A stretch of 5,456 nt of DNA from Chamaesiphon sp. (GTDB lineage Bacteria; Cyanobacteriota; Cyanobacteriia; Cyanobacteriales; Chamaesiphonaceae), in NCBI GenBank assembly GCA_026786125.1, contig JAJAYU010000296.1, positions 1-5,456 of the forward strand, in the 5' to 3' direction. The notes under the pieces are model-generated. The model was given only the letters and a program-made list of their open reading frames with translations. It did not search any database and was not told the DNA's origin. Positions within the stretch are counted from its first letter, which is position 1. Each line of letters opens with the position of its first letter. Below are positions 1 through 5,456 of the stretch, one piece after another. The position numbers and the translations under genes were made by a program.

Positions 1-1
1 A

Positions 2-127
2 GAAAAGCAAGCCGCATCAGCACTATTCTTTAAATACTCTGAAGTAGTAAAAGCTGCTGCTCCTCAAAAAGAAAAATTCTTAGCATTCGCCTTCTGTGTC
101 AATGGTGGCAGCACTACCTGCAAGTAA
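2..127 (+). CDS. C-terminal fragment of an unrecognised protein
   Basis: An open frame enters from the left edge and ends at TAA (125-127), giving 41 residues that begin EKQAASALFF and end VNGGSTTCK. The 5' end lies outside the window. The fragment is alanine- and lysine-rich and looks helical until about residue 30. Its tail has two cysteines separated by seven residues (C-VNGGSTT-C), which could form a small disulfide loop if the protein is exported. I do not recognise the family. It converges on the minus-strand operon that follows. The frame has no internal stop and its composition looks like protein, but the short length limits confidence. Confidence 0.55.
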   Translation, partial: EKQAASALFFKYSEVVKAAAPQKEKFLAFAFCVNGGSTTCK

Positions 128-135
128 TTCGTTAG

Positions 136-170
136 TTGATAATTGATAATTGATAATTGATAATTGATAG
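136..170. repeat. TTGATAA heptanucleotide tandem array
   Basis: Four perfect TTGATAA units occupy 136-163 and a fifth unit, altered only in its last base, occupies 164-170. The array starts 8 bp after the stop codon of the left-edge gene. Heptanucleotide short tandem repeats are well known in cyanobacterial intergenic DNA, so this is probably one of that class. It is also inverted relative to TTATCAA units at 304-320. Confidence 0.9.
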
Positions 171-224
171 CTAGGTTATTCCGATGAGGATTTAGACCCC
201 GACCTGTCTTGTCTCGCTGCTTGG

Positions 225-271
225 TACGCTAAACTCTCTCTCTGAGAGGAGCGCGGTTAGCCTACGCTAAA
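225..271. repeat. Palindromic intergenic patch, possible dispersed repeat
   Basis: A 9-bp direct repeat, TACGCTAAA, occurs at 225-233 and 263-271. Between them lie nested inverted arms: GCTAA (228-232) with TTAGC (257-261), and CTCTC (236-240) with GAGAG (244-248). The mix of CTCTCTGAGAG, GCGCGGTTAGC and TACGCTAA resembles dispersed palindromic repeats common between cyanobacterial genes. Whether other copies exist in this genome cannot be seen from one window. Confidence 0.5.
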
Positions 272-292
272 AAAGTGGAATGCTCCCATTCC
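269..292 (-). terminator. Probable Rho-independent terminator of the zds operon
   Basis: Read on the minus strand, GGAATG-GGAG-CATTCC forms a 6-bp stem with a 4-nt loop (292-277). Two bases later comes a run of six T (274-269). It lies about 35 bp downstream of the glutamine amidotransferase stop codon, where the minus-strand operon should end. The stem is short, so efficiency is uncertain. Confidence 0.5.
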
Positions 293-303
293 TATATAAT
301 TTC

Positions 304-320
304 ATTATCAATTATCAATT
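304..320. repeat. Inverted TTATCAA repeat facing the left array
   Basis: Two TTATCAA units (305-318) lie within a 17-bp stretch that is the exact reverse complement of part of the TTGATAA array (for example 141-157). The two arrays therefore flank the 128-326 gap as an inverted pair and could form a stem enclosing the palindromic patch and terminator. Confidence 0.7.
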
Positions 321-326
321 ATTGAT

Positions 327-1115
327 CTAGATTGGTTTAATTTGGACATCCAAGTCTTTACTGACGCTAATGATACTCTGCATCGGACAAGTCTGCCAAT
401 TGCCTGCAAATATTGGCTCAGACGCTAGAATTACTGAGTCTGGATAATCAACACTATTTTTAATCCAATATAAAGTCGGTACCGTCGCTCGGTGGGCGAA
501 GCGCGAAGCAATCAACTGCTCACCATCACTAATCACAATATTTGCGGAAATCGTCGTATCCTCCCGATCTACTAAGTCCCGTAATATGTGTAAAGTCCGC
601 TGAAGTGCGGTTGCTAACGGTAGTTCAGGCTGGGTATGGAGTTCATTGGAAAACAGCGCGAAGATATGTTCTGAATCAGTGGTACCATCGATCGATTGAT
701 AAATATGGTGATGTAATTTATCCCGAATTTGCTTGTACAAACCACTGCGGAATTTATCAATAAATCCATTGTGAATAAATAATAATTTACCATCCCGAAA
801 CGGTTGGCAATTATTTAAGCTGATACATTGCCCAGGAGTTGCACTGCGAACATAGCTCAACATACAACCAGTTTCTACATATCGGCTCAGATAGGGTAGA
901 TTGATATCCGTCCAGATTGGTTGAGTATGTTTGTAAATAAACGGATCTGTTTGTTGGTGCGGGTGATACCAACCCAACCCAAAACCATCGGCATTGATAA
1001 TCCCTGCGGTCATTTCACGGGGCTGATAGCTCTGGACGACTAATGAATGTTCTGGTTGAGCAATTAATCGATCGAGTGATTGGGGGATGCCCTGATAAGC
1101 GAGTAAACGGCACAT
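327..1115 (-). CDS. Class II glutamine amidotransferase, EgtC-like
   Basis: This is a 262-residue N-terminal-nucleophile (Ntn) glutamine amidotransferase. Such enzymes hydrolyse a gamma-glutamyl amide through Cys2 after the initiator Met is removed. I place the start at ATG 1115-1113, giving Met-Cys-Arg-Leu-Leu. An in-frame TTG two codons upstream would bury the catalytic Cys. Visible motifs are NADGFGLGWY (41-50), RSATPGQ (90-96), NNCQPF (101-106), FIHNGF (113-118) and the TDSE segment (146-149), all typical of the GATase_2 fold and of proteins annotated as EgtC. EgtC proper removes glutamate from a gamma-glutamyl ergothioneine intermediate, but no egtB or egtD is nearby, so the substrate is unknown. 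It lies 27 bp downstream of the SRPBCC gene and is probably third in that operon. No clear Shine-Dalgarno sequence precedes the ATG. Confidence 0.88.
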   Translation of the reverse strand: MCRLLAYQGIPQSLDRLIAQPEHSLVVQSYQPREMTAGIINADGFGLGWYHPHQQTDPFIYKHTQPIWTDINLPYLSRYVETGCMLSYVRSATPGQCISLNNCQPFRDGKLLFIHNGFIDKFRSGLYKQIRDKLHHHIYQSIDGTTDSEHIFALFSNELHTQPELPLATALQRTLHILRDLVDREDTTISANIVISDGEQLIASRFAHRATVPTLYWIKNSVDYPDSVILASEPIFAGNWQTCPMQSIISVSKDLDVQIKPI

Positions 1116-1142
1116 TTGCAACTAACGAGCGGTAAGTAGTGA

Positions 1143-1610
1143 CTATAGCACCTCAGGGGCATTCCTATTTGCTCTCAGTTCATTCATCGCATATTCCCTA
1201 AATGTCTCCATGTCAGCCTGAAGTGTTGATTCTACTGCATTTCGCACAAAGTCATTGTTCATTAGTACTGCCAAAAACCCTGGCACTGCATAAGCCACCG
1301 TTAATTTGACAATAGTACTTTCCTTGCGATCATAAAATCTAATTCCCCCTCGATTGGGCAATCCATCTACCGACTCCCACTGAATCAGTTGATTGGGTAT
1401 CTCCTGCAAGCTCCGCGCCAACCAAGTAAACTCGAACGCCTTCACTGCGAGCTTCCACCGTGAGAGTTCGGGTGTTTCTTCGAGGATATCAACTGATTCG
1501 ATCCACTTAAAGTAACGCGGCATCAGTTCTAGATTTTGCCATAAGCTCCACACCAGATCGATCGGTGCAGCAACTTCAATTTGAACGCTATGTTCTAACC
1601 ATTCGGACAT
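1143..1610 (-). CDS. SRPBCC (START/polyketide cyclase-like) family protein
   Basis: This 155-residue protein has the SRPBCC helix-grip pattern. It opens with a strand HSVQIEVAAP (7-16), followed by a helix with VWSLWQNLELMPRYFKWIESV (20-40). The central beta strands include KLAVKAFEFTWLARSLQEI and a second group rich in I, V and R. A long C-terminal helix (about 120-148) would close the ligand pocket. The family binds hydrophobic ligands. No catalytic residue can be named. A gene of this type adjoins zeta-carotene desaturase in other cyanobacteria (from memory, slr0941 beside slr0940 in Synechocystis), which suggests a link to carotenoid or isoprenoid handling; this is inference. The ATG lies 5 bp from the GGTGGAT array and has no Shine-Dalgarno sequence. 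It is probably co-transcribed with zds. Confidence 0.85.
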   Translation of the reverse strand: MSEWLEHSVQIEVAAPIDLVWSLWQNLELMPRYFKWIESVDILEETPELSRWKLAVKAFEFTWLARSLQEIPNQLIQWESVDGLPNRGGIRFYDRKESTIVKLTVAYAVPGFLAVLMNNDFVRNAVESTLQADMETFREYAMNELRANRNAPEVL

Positions 1611-1615
1611 AATTT

Positions 1616-1670
1616 GGTGGATGGTGGATGGTGGATGGTGGATGGTGGATGGTGGATGGTGCCCACCATC
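1616..1670. repeat. GGTGGAT heptanucleotide tandem array with inverted end
   Basis: Six perfect GGTGGAT units (1616-1657) plus GGTG (1658-1661) are followed by CC and CACCATC (1664-1670), an inverted partial unit. The array fills about two thirds of the 84-bp gap between zds and the SRPBCC gene. In the mRNA it reads as ATCCACC repeats, preceded by GATGGTGG, which can pair with any copy of CCACCATC. The array ends 5 bp before the SRPBCC start codon, occupying the ribosome-binding region. Confidence 0.93.
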
Positions 1671-1694
1671 TAGATTCCAGATAAGTTCTAGTTC

Positions 1695-3164
1695 CTAAAC
1701 ACTCGCTAACTGAGCTGCTGGATTTAACTTATCTGCGCTAACGAGAATTGCTTCGGCGGCTTGCTTACCAGAAATCACCGCTCCTTCCATACTATCAATA
1801 TAATCCTGCGCGGTGTAACTACCTGCGAGGAAGAAGTTGTCAACGGGTGTCGCTTGAGTCGGGCGGAAGGGATCCATACCTGGTTGTTCGCGATAGAGTG
1901 ACTGAGCGAGTTTGACAACGCTTGACCAGGTGACGTTTAATTCGCTGCTGGAAGGGAATAAAGTATGGACTTGTTCGATTACGTGGGCGACGATATCCTC
2001 ATTTTTCATCGGAATGAACTTCTCGCCAGGGGTCAGAACTACTTGTAGCAGTGAACCTTGACCTTCTTTGTAGAAATCTGCGGGGCTAGTCAGAGCAAGA
2101 TCGGCAAAGCAAGAGAAGTCAGCATCGGCACTGTACAGGAGGTTATCCATGCCAGCAGCATGATCTAGTTGATTCCGCTCGGCACTATCTTTTAGCTCAG
2201 TCACCCAACCATCGAACCGAAGCTGGACAGTCGCGACGGGGACGGCTGTGAGTTTGAAGATATTATCAAAAAAGCTCAGGCTCCGCCAATCGGCTGGGAC
2301 AATCCGCTGAATTCCTGGTACATCGCAAGCGCAGACGTAGGCATCGGCGGTAATAGTTTCAACGGTATCACCATTGGCGATCTCAAATCCGGTGATGTGC
2401 AGATTATCACCTTCGCCTGCATACTTGATTTCGCGGAGTTGGCGACGGGTATGGATTTTGGCACCTTTGGATTCTAAGTATGCCACGATCGGTTTGTGCA
2501 GATATTCAGCAGGTGAACCAATCAACATATTGAGTTTGGATGCTTCGGTTTTCGACGCAAACATCATAAAAATCGTCAGCATACACCGCGCTGAGATATT
2601 TTCGGTATCGATAAAGCCTAGTGCTAGAGCGATCGGATCCCACATCCGCCGCAAGCTATGATTATTACCACCGTGCGATCGAAACCAATCAGCAAAACTA
2701 ATTCGATCAAGATCCCGAATCATCTTCATCGCTATCTCATAGCTGACCAAGCCTGGGACAATCGGACTAGTCCCCAGTGCCAGTGCGTTTCGGAGTTTAT
2801 CAACGATCGTTAGTTGTTGGGTGGTGAAAAATGCCTTCAAGCCATGAAAAGGTGCGCCGAGAAAAAATCTAAAGTCTAACTTGCCAATATCACCGCCAGC
2901 ATTGACAAAATTATGGACATGCTCCTTGGGTAAAAAGATATCTACGGCACCAATGCGCTGCATTAGGGCAAAGAGATTGGCGTAGTTATTGAAAAAGACA
3001 TGCAATCCCATTTCGATGTGATTGCCGTCTGGATCGACCCAGCTACCGACCTTACCGCCGACAAAGGGGCGCGATTCAAAGATCTCTACCTCATGCCCAG
3101 CATCGACTAAATCGATGGCTGTAGTCATGCCTGCCAATCCCGCGCCAACAATTGCAACCCGCAT
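1695..3164 (-). CDS. zds: Zeta-carotene desaturase (plant/cyanobacterial CrtQ type)
   Basis: This 489-residue flavoprotein desaturase introduces double bonds into zeta-carotene via neurosporene on the way to (pro)lycopene; in cyanobacteria it acts at membranes with a quinone acceptor. The N-terminal Rossmann motif is [11 protein letters not shown] (3-13), with Glu30 positioned to bind the FAD ribose, followed by GGKVGSW (36-42) and the family signature GLHVFFNNY (53-61). The C-terminal FAD-binding block is [18 protein letters not shown] (445-462). Length and ends match the family, and the frame is intact. FFNNY and the overall sequence favour zeta-carotene desaturase over phytoene desaturase (crtP/pds), its paralogue. 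The ATG at 3164 directly precedes the nucleotide-binding strand; only a weak AGAG lies upstream. It appears to head the minus-strand operon with the SRPBCC and amidotransferase genes. I found no convincing promoter for it in the 170-bp gap shared with the divergent tRNA gene. Confidence 0.95.
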   Translation of the reverse strand: MRVAIVGAGLAGMTTAIDLVDAGHEVEIFESRPFVGGKVGSWVDPDGNHIEMGLHVFFNNYANLFALMQRIGAVDIFLPKEHVHNFVNAGGDIGKLDFRFFLGAPFHGLKAFFTTQQLTIVDKLRNALALGTSPIVPGLVSYEIAMKMIRDLDRISFADWFRSHGGNNHSLRRMWDPIALALGFIDTENISARCMLTIFMMFASKTEASKLNMLIGSPAEYLHKPIVAYLESKGAKIHTRRQLREIKYAGEGDNLHITGFEIANGDTVETITADAYVCACDVPGIQRIVPADWRSLSFFDNIFKLTAVPVATVQLRFDGWVTELKDSAERNQLDHAAGMDNLLYSADADFSCFADLALTSPADFYKEGQGSLLQVVLTPGEKFIPMKNEDIVAHVIEQVHTLFPSSSELNVTWSSVVKLAQSLYREQPGMDPFRPTQATPVDNFFLAGSYTAQDYIDSMEGAVISGKQAAEAILVSADKLNPAAQLASV

Positions 3165-3277
3165 ATCTCTAAATCGCTTTTTTAGGTACCTCTACAGATT
3201 TTAAGATTTTTTGAGAGTTTGTGCATCCTCAATCTGTCGCGGTAGTTTGGCTATTTTAAATTGATAGCGATCGAGGG

Positions 3278-3307
3278 TTGCTATTTATCAGTTAGTGATG
3301 TTATATT
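3278..3307 (+). promoter_or_regulatory. Sigma70-type promoter for tRNA-fMet
   Basis: A -35-like TTGCTA (3278-3283) and a -10-like TATATT (3302-3307) are separated by 18 bp. Transcription would start around 3313-3316, about 20 bases before the mature tRNA, leaving a short leader. The fit to consensus is moderate but the spacing and position suit the tRNA gene. Confidence 0.55.
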
Positions 3308-3334
3308 AGATGAGTTGAGAAAAACAACAGATGA

Positions 3335-3411
<77 letters not shown>

Positions 3412-3415
3412 ATTT

Positions 3416-3449
3416 GAAAAAGCCATATCTTTAGGGATGTGGCTTTTTC
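3416..3449. terminator. Bidirectional Rho-independent terminator
   Basis: GAAAAAGCCATATC (3416-3429) pairs with GATGTGGCTTTTTC (3436-3449) as a 14-bp stem with one G-T wobble and a 6-nt loop. The arms supply a T-run on either strand. It starts 4 bp after the tRNA CCA and lies about 30 bp beyond the stop codon of the convergent PstS-like gene, so it can serve both. Confidence 0.9.
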
Positions 3450-3480
3450 GTATCTTACAAAAATTTTAACTACAGAGATT

Positions 3481-4373
3481 TTACTGGCCGATTAATTGCT
3501 GACCCTCGCTAGAAGTTACAAATCCCAAAAATGCCTTGATTGCATCGTTAGGTTGACCTTTATAGACATAAGATAATGTGCGTTTATAGGGATAGTTAGC
3601 ATCTTTAGGAGTCATACCATCGATCGCTACCGCTCTTACTGTTGACTGATTGGCAACCTGGGCAAAGGTCGCATAGCCAATTCCATCGTTACCCAAAGCT
3701 TGAAGTAGTGGTGTAGTTGCATCTCGTTCCAACACCTTGAAACTACTACCAGTACCAAAGTTTTTTCCTTGTAGCCCAATCGATTGGAATGATTGGTGAG
3801 TGCCGCTGTTGATTGGTCGTAAAATTGGCCTAATTACTAAATTTTTACTACCTACTTTTGACAATTGGTAATCTCACCAGTGAATATTCCAGTAACTTGG
3901 GCAGAAGTCAAACCAGTGCGAAGGTCATTACTGTTGCTAACGATGATCGCGATTTTATCTTGGCTCACTGGCACTGAGATTAAACCTTGAGCTGTTTCGG
4001 CAACTGTAAGTTCACGAGAAATTCCGGTGATATCAATCTTTCCAGTAGTAAGATCTGTTAAACCTTGATTAGAACTAGAGGCTCCAGTTAAAGCCTGAAC
4101 GCCAGGAAATTTTTTCTCAAAGCCTATTTTCAAGGCTTGATTAATTTGAGCCAGACTGGTAGCACCACTGATCTTGACCACAGTTCCAGCCGGAACTGAT
4201 GTTGGCGAATTAAAGACTATTTTAGTTGGCAAATTTACTTGGCTAGGATCGTTGGTACCGATCTGTGGGGCTGAATTGCTAAATTTAGTGAAGGCAGTGT
4301 ATCCTAAAGCTGCTAGAACCAATGCTCCGGCGATATAAACGATCGGTGGTGGACTTTTTTTGGAACTACTCAT
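3481..4373 (-). pseudogene. PstS-like substrate-binding protein, frameshifted
   Basis: Two adjoining frames (4373-3852 and 3864-3481) together encode one periplasmic-binding protein of about 297 residues. The N-terminal part has a lysine-containing start, a hydrophobic segment (about 11-29) that looks like a membrane anchor and lacks a lipobox Cys, then VVKISGATSLAQI (66-77), GASSSNQG (97-104) and GISRELT (117-123). It breaks at GEITN-CQK-stop (166-173). The other frame resumes with SKVGSKN, continues with RPINSGTHQSF (an Arg plus Ser-Gly-Thr anion-binding loop as in PstS) and ends with KRTLSYVYKGQPNDAIKAFL. Restoring one G after AATTG (near 3861) would give EITNWSKVG, the usual family sequence, so a one-base deletion or a sequencing error is likely. 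Role by family: binding of phosphate or another oxyanion. No pstCAB genes are present. It starts 7 bp after the PspA-like gene and is probably co-transcribed with it. Confidence 0.85.
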
Positions 4374-4380
4374 ACCGTCT

Positions 4381-5109
4381 CTAATTAGGGGGTAAATCAG
4401 AATGATTACTTTTCAATTTTGCTAGTCTTTCATTAACTCTAGCTTGGATTTCAGCATCACCCTGCTCATCAGCTAATTCCGATCGATTTCGCGAAATGTC
4501 TGCGAGGAGTTTTTGCTGCATTTCATATTCAGCGGCTTGGATCTGAGCGTTGTCCAGTGTGGATTTGGCAGAGCCACCATCAAATTCATCATTGACGCGA
4601 GCGATTTCCCGCAGGGCGGTATTAACACGGGACAGATCTCTAGTGTTTTGAATTTCGGTGCGATATCGTTCCACCTCTAGCTGTTCTTGGGTCAACCGAT
4701 TTTGAGAACTAATCAACAGTGCTTCGGCTCGATCGATCTGTGTATAAAGTTGTGCTAATAATGTTTCTTGTTGAATGACTTTTGCCAATGTCAGCCGTGC
4801 ATCTCGATCTCGTCCTTTTTTGGCTTCGAGCTTTGCTGCCTGCTCCAATGCGGCAATTTCTTGAGCCTGCCGTTCTGCTTGAGTTTGCAATTTTTTGTAG
4901 GAGCTAGCTTGTTGGGCTACGGCAGCAGAGAGACTAGCCACGGATTGGATCATCAATGCCAGAGAGTGTTCGGCTACCGCTAACGTATCTTCCTGGCTAG
5001 GGGGTGGGACTACAGGCGGTGTTTTCCCCCACAACCAGTCCCAGACATCTGTTGTGGCTTTTCCGGCTTTGTCGCCCATCAGCCAGTTCACAAAGTTTTG
5101 ATCTTTCAT
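4381..5109 (-). CDS. PspA/IM30-like coiled-coil protein
   Basis: This 242-residue protein is mostly long helix. The N-terminus (1-30) is Trp-rich and includes NWLMGDKAG and DVWDWLWGK, followed by a PPVVPPP linker (31-37). Continuous heptad-like, Ala/Gln/Glu-rich coiled coil then runs from about 42 to 175 and again from about 185 to 232. KKGRDRDARLTLAK (97-110) resembles the conserved G-R-x-x-x-A-R-x-A-L segment of PspA and Vipp1/IM30, proteins that coat and protect membranes. The PspA amphipathic N-terminal helix is replaced by the Trp-rich segment, so this is a divergent branch and its function is unknown. Position 1 is ATG 5109-5107, 35 bp downstream of a perfect TATAAT; no strong Shine-Dalgarno sequence is visible. 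It ends 7 bp before the PstS-like gene, which implies translational coupling. Confidence 0.7.
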   Translation of the reverse strand: MKDQNFVNWLMGDKAGKATTDVWDWLWGKTPPVVPPPSQEDTLAVAEHSLALMIQSVASLSAAVAQQASSYKKLQTQAERQAQEIAALEQAAKLEAKKGRDRDARLTLAKVIQQETLLAQLYTQIDRAEALLISSQNRLTQEQLEVERYRTEIQNTRDLSRVNTALREIARVNDEFDGGSAKSTLDNAQIQAAEYEMQQKLLADISRNRSELADEQGDAEIQARVNERLAKLKSNHSDLPPN

Positions 5110-5143
5110 TGATCTGGAGTTGAAGCTGGGTTGGTTTAGCCCG

Positions 5144-5149
5144 ATTATA
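5144..5149 (-). promoter_or_regulatory. -10 box of the PspA-like/PstS-like operon
   Basis: A perfect TATAAT on the minus strand (5149-5144) lies 34 bp before the PspA-like ATG, predicting a leader of about 28 nt. The region 16-17 bp further upstream (about 5166-5172) reads TCCTGT or CTCCTG, a poor -35, so an activator or an alternative sigma factor may be needed. The rest of the 5110-5224 gap shows only a 7-bp direct repeat CCAGATT (5191-5197, 5205-5211) and an AT-rich palindromic patch. Confidence 0.5.
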
Positions 5150-5224
5150 GCGCAGTGAAGCTACTACAGGAGATCGGGTAGTGATATTTTCCAGATTGGG
5201 TAGACCAGATTAATTAATGCACTT

Positions 5225-5456
5225 TTAAAAGCTGACATTTTGGGCAAAAAGACGATTTGAAAATAGTGCAATGCCACCTACTACTGTAAGGTATTGAGTG
5301 GCGGTACTTCCCGTTACCGTAAGATCTCCCCCTACAATGGCATTATTGGTTATTGTTAAACCGTTTGAATTTACGTTACCTATTACGGTCAGGCCTTTCG
5401 CCTGCACGGTACCTGTTACTGTAAGGCTACCGCCTACACTGGCATCACCTGTAACT
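5225..5456 (-). CDS. C-terminal part of a beta-repeat protein
   Basis: The frame is open from the right edge to TAA (5227-5225) and gives 76 residues. A GTG at 5407 is not a credible start because the repeats continue upstream of it. The sequence is a series of short units around the theme G-G-x-L-T-V-T-G, such as ASVGGSLTVTG, KGLTVIGNV, NGLTITNNA, IVGGDLTVTG and QYLTVVGG, with a non-repeat tail IALFSNRLFAQNVSF. Regular alternation of Val/Thr/Leu strands with Gly/Asn turns suggests a beta-solenoid or beta-helix, as in bactofilin-like, adhesin or phage tail-fibre proteins. The DNA repeats imperfectly too (CTTACAGTAACAGG against CTTACGGTAACGGG). The family cannot be assigned from this fragment. 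Confidence 0.65.
   Translation of the reverse strand, partial: VTGDASVGGSLTVTGTVQAKGLTVIGNVNSNGLTITNNAIVGGDLTVTGSTATQYLTVVGGIALFSNRLFAQNVSF

Noticed and set aside
542..763. Plus-strand open frame of 73 codons
   Set aside because: It lies wholly inside the amidotransferase gene on the opposite strand and its translation has no recognisable domain pattern.
1616..1661. CRISPR-like array
   Set aside because: The 7-bp units are directly adjacent with no spacers, so this is a simple tandem repeat.
2374..2661. Plus-strand open frame of 95 codons, and a minus-strand frame at 2276-2464
   Set aside because: Both overlap conserved zds coding sequence in other frames and show no protein-like features.
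3022..3204. Plus-strand open frame of 60 codons
   Set aside because: It is antisense to the conserved FAD-binding N-terminus of zds.
3165..3334. Promoter of zds in the divergent gap
   Set aside because: TAAAAT-like hexamers occur on the minus strand (3203-3198 and 3258-3253), but neither has an acceptable -35 at 16-18 bp, so I did not annotate one.
3852..3864. Programmed -1 ribosomal frameshift site
   Set aside because: CAAAAG is not part of an X-XXY-YYZ heptamer, I saw no downstream pseudoknot, and the product would lack a Trp that I expect in this family. A one-base deletion is simpler.
4768..4983. Plus-strand Cys/Phe-rich frame of 71 codons
   Set aside because: It is antisense to the coiled-coil gene; its composition is what the complement of Ala/Gln/Glu codons produces.

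Overview
The window looks like chromosomal DNA from a cyanobacterium. The best marker is a full-length plant-type zeta-carotene desaturase. Further support comes from the SRPBCC gene next to it, heptanucleotide tandem repeats in the gaps between genes, and at least twelve CGATCG sites (the core of the cyanobacterial HIP1 motif). I could not assign genus or species.

Layout, left to right. (1) Positions 2-127 hold the 3' end of an unrecognised plus-strand gene. (2) Positions 128-326 are non-coding. They carry a TTGATAA tandem array, a dispersed-repeat-like palindromic patch, a probable minus-strand terminator and two inverted TTATCAA units. (3) Positions 327-3164 are three minus-strand genes, probably one operon in the order zds (crtQ), SRPBCC-domain protein, EgtC-like class II glutamine amidotransferase. 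A GGTGGAT array fills most of the zds-SRPBCC gap. (4) Positions 3278-3450 are a self-contained plus-strand unit: sigma70-type promoter, initiator tRNA-Met(CAU) with encoded CCA, and a strong hairpin terminator that can also stop convergent minus-strand transcription. (5) Positions 3481-5149 are a minus-strand pair: a PspA/IM30-like coiled-coil gene with its own -10 box, then 7 bp later a membrane-anchored PstS-like substrate-binding gene broken by an apparent one-base deletion. (6) Positions 5225-5456 hold the C-terminal end of a minus-strand protein made of short 'GG-L-T-V-T-G' beta repeats, running off the window.

How the parts relate: zds catalyses a late desaturation step of lycopene synthesis, and the SRPBCC protein beside it may bind a lipid or isoprenoid ligand, although this is inference. 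The PspA-like and PstS-like proteins are probably co-transcribed and both fit a membrane-associated role. I found no convincing new defence, mobile or RNA system. The observations most worth checking are the PstS-like frameshift, the heptamer repeats (one sits directly before a start codon that lacks a Shine-Dalgarno sequence), and the unnamed PspA-like/PstS-like pair.
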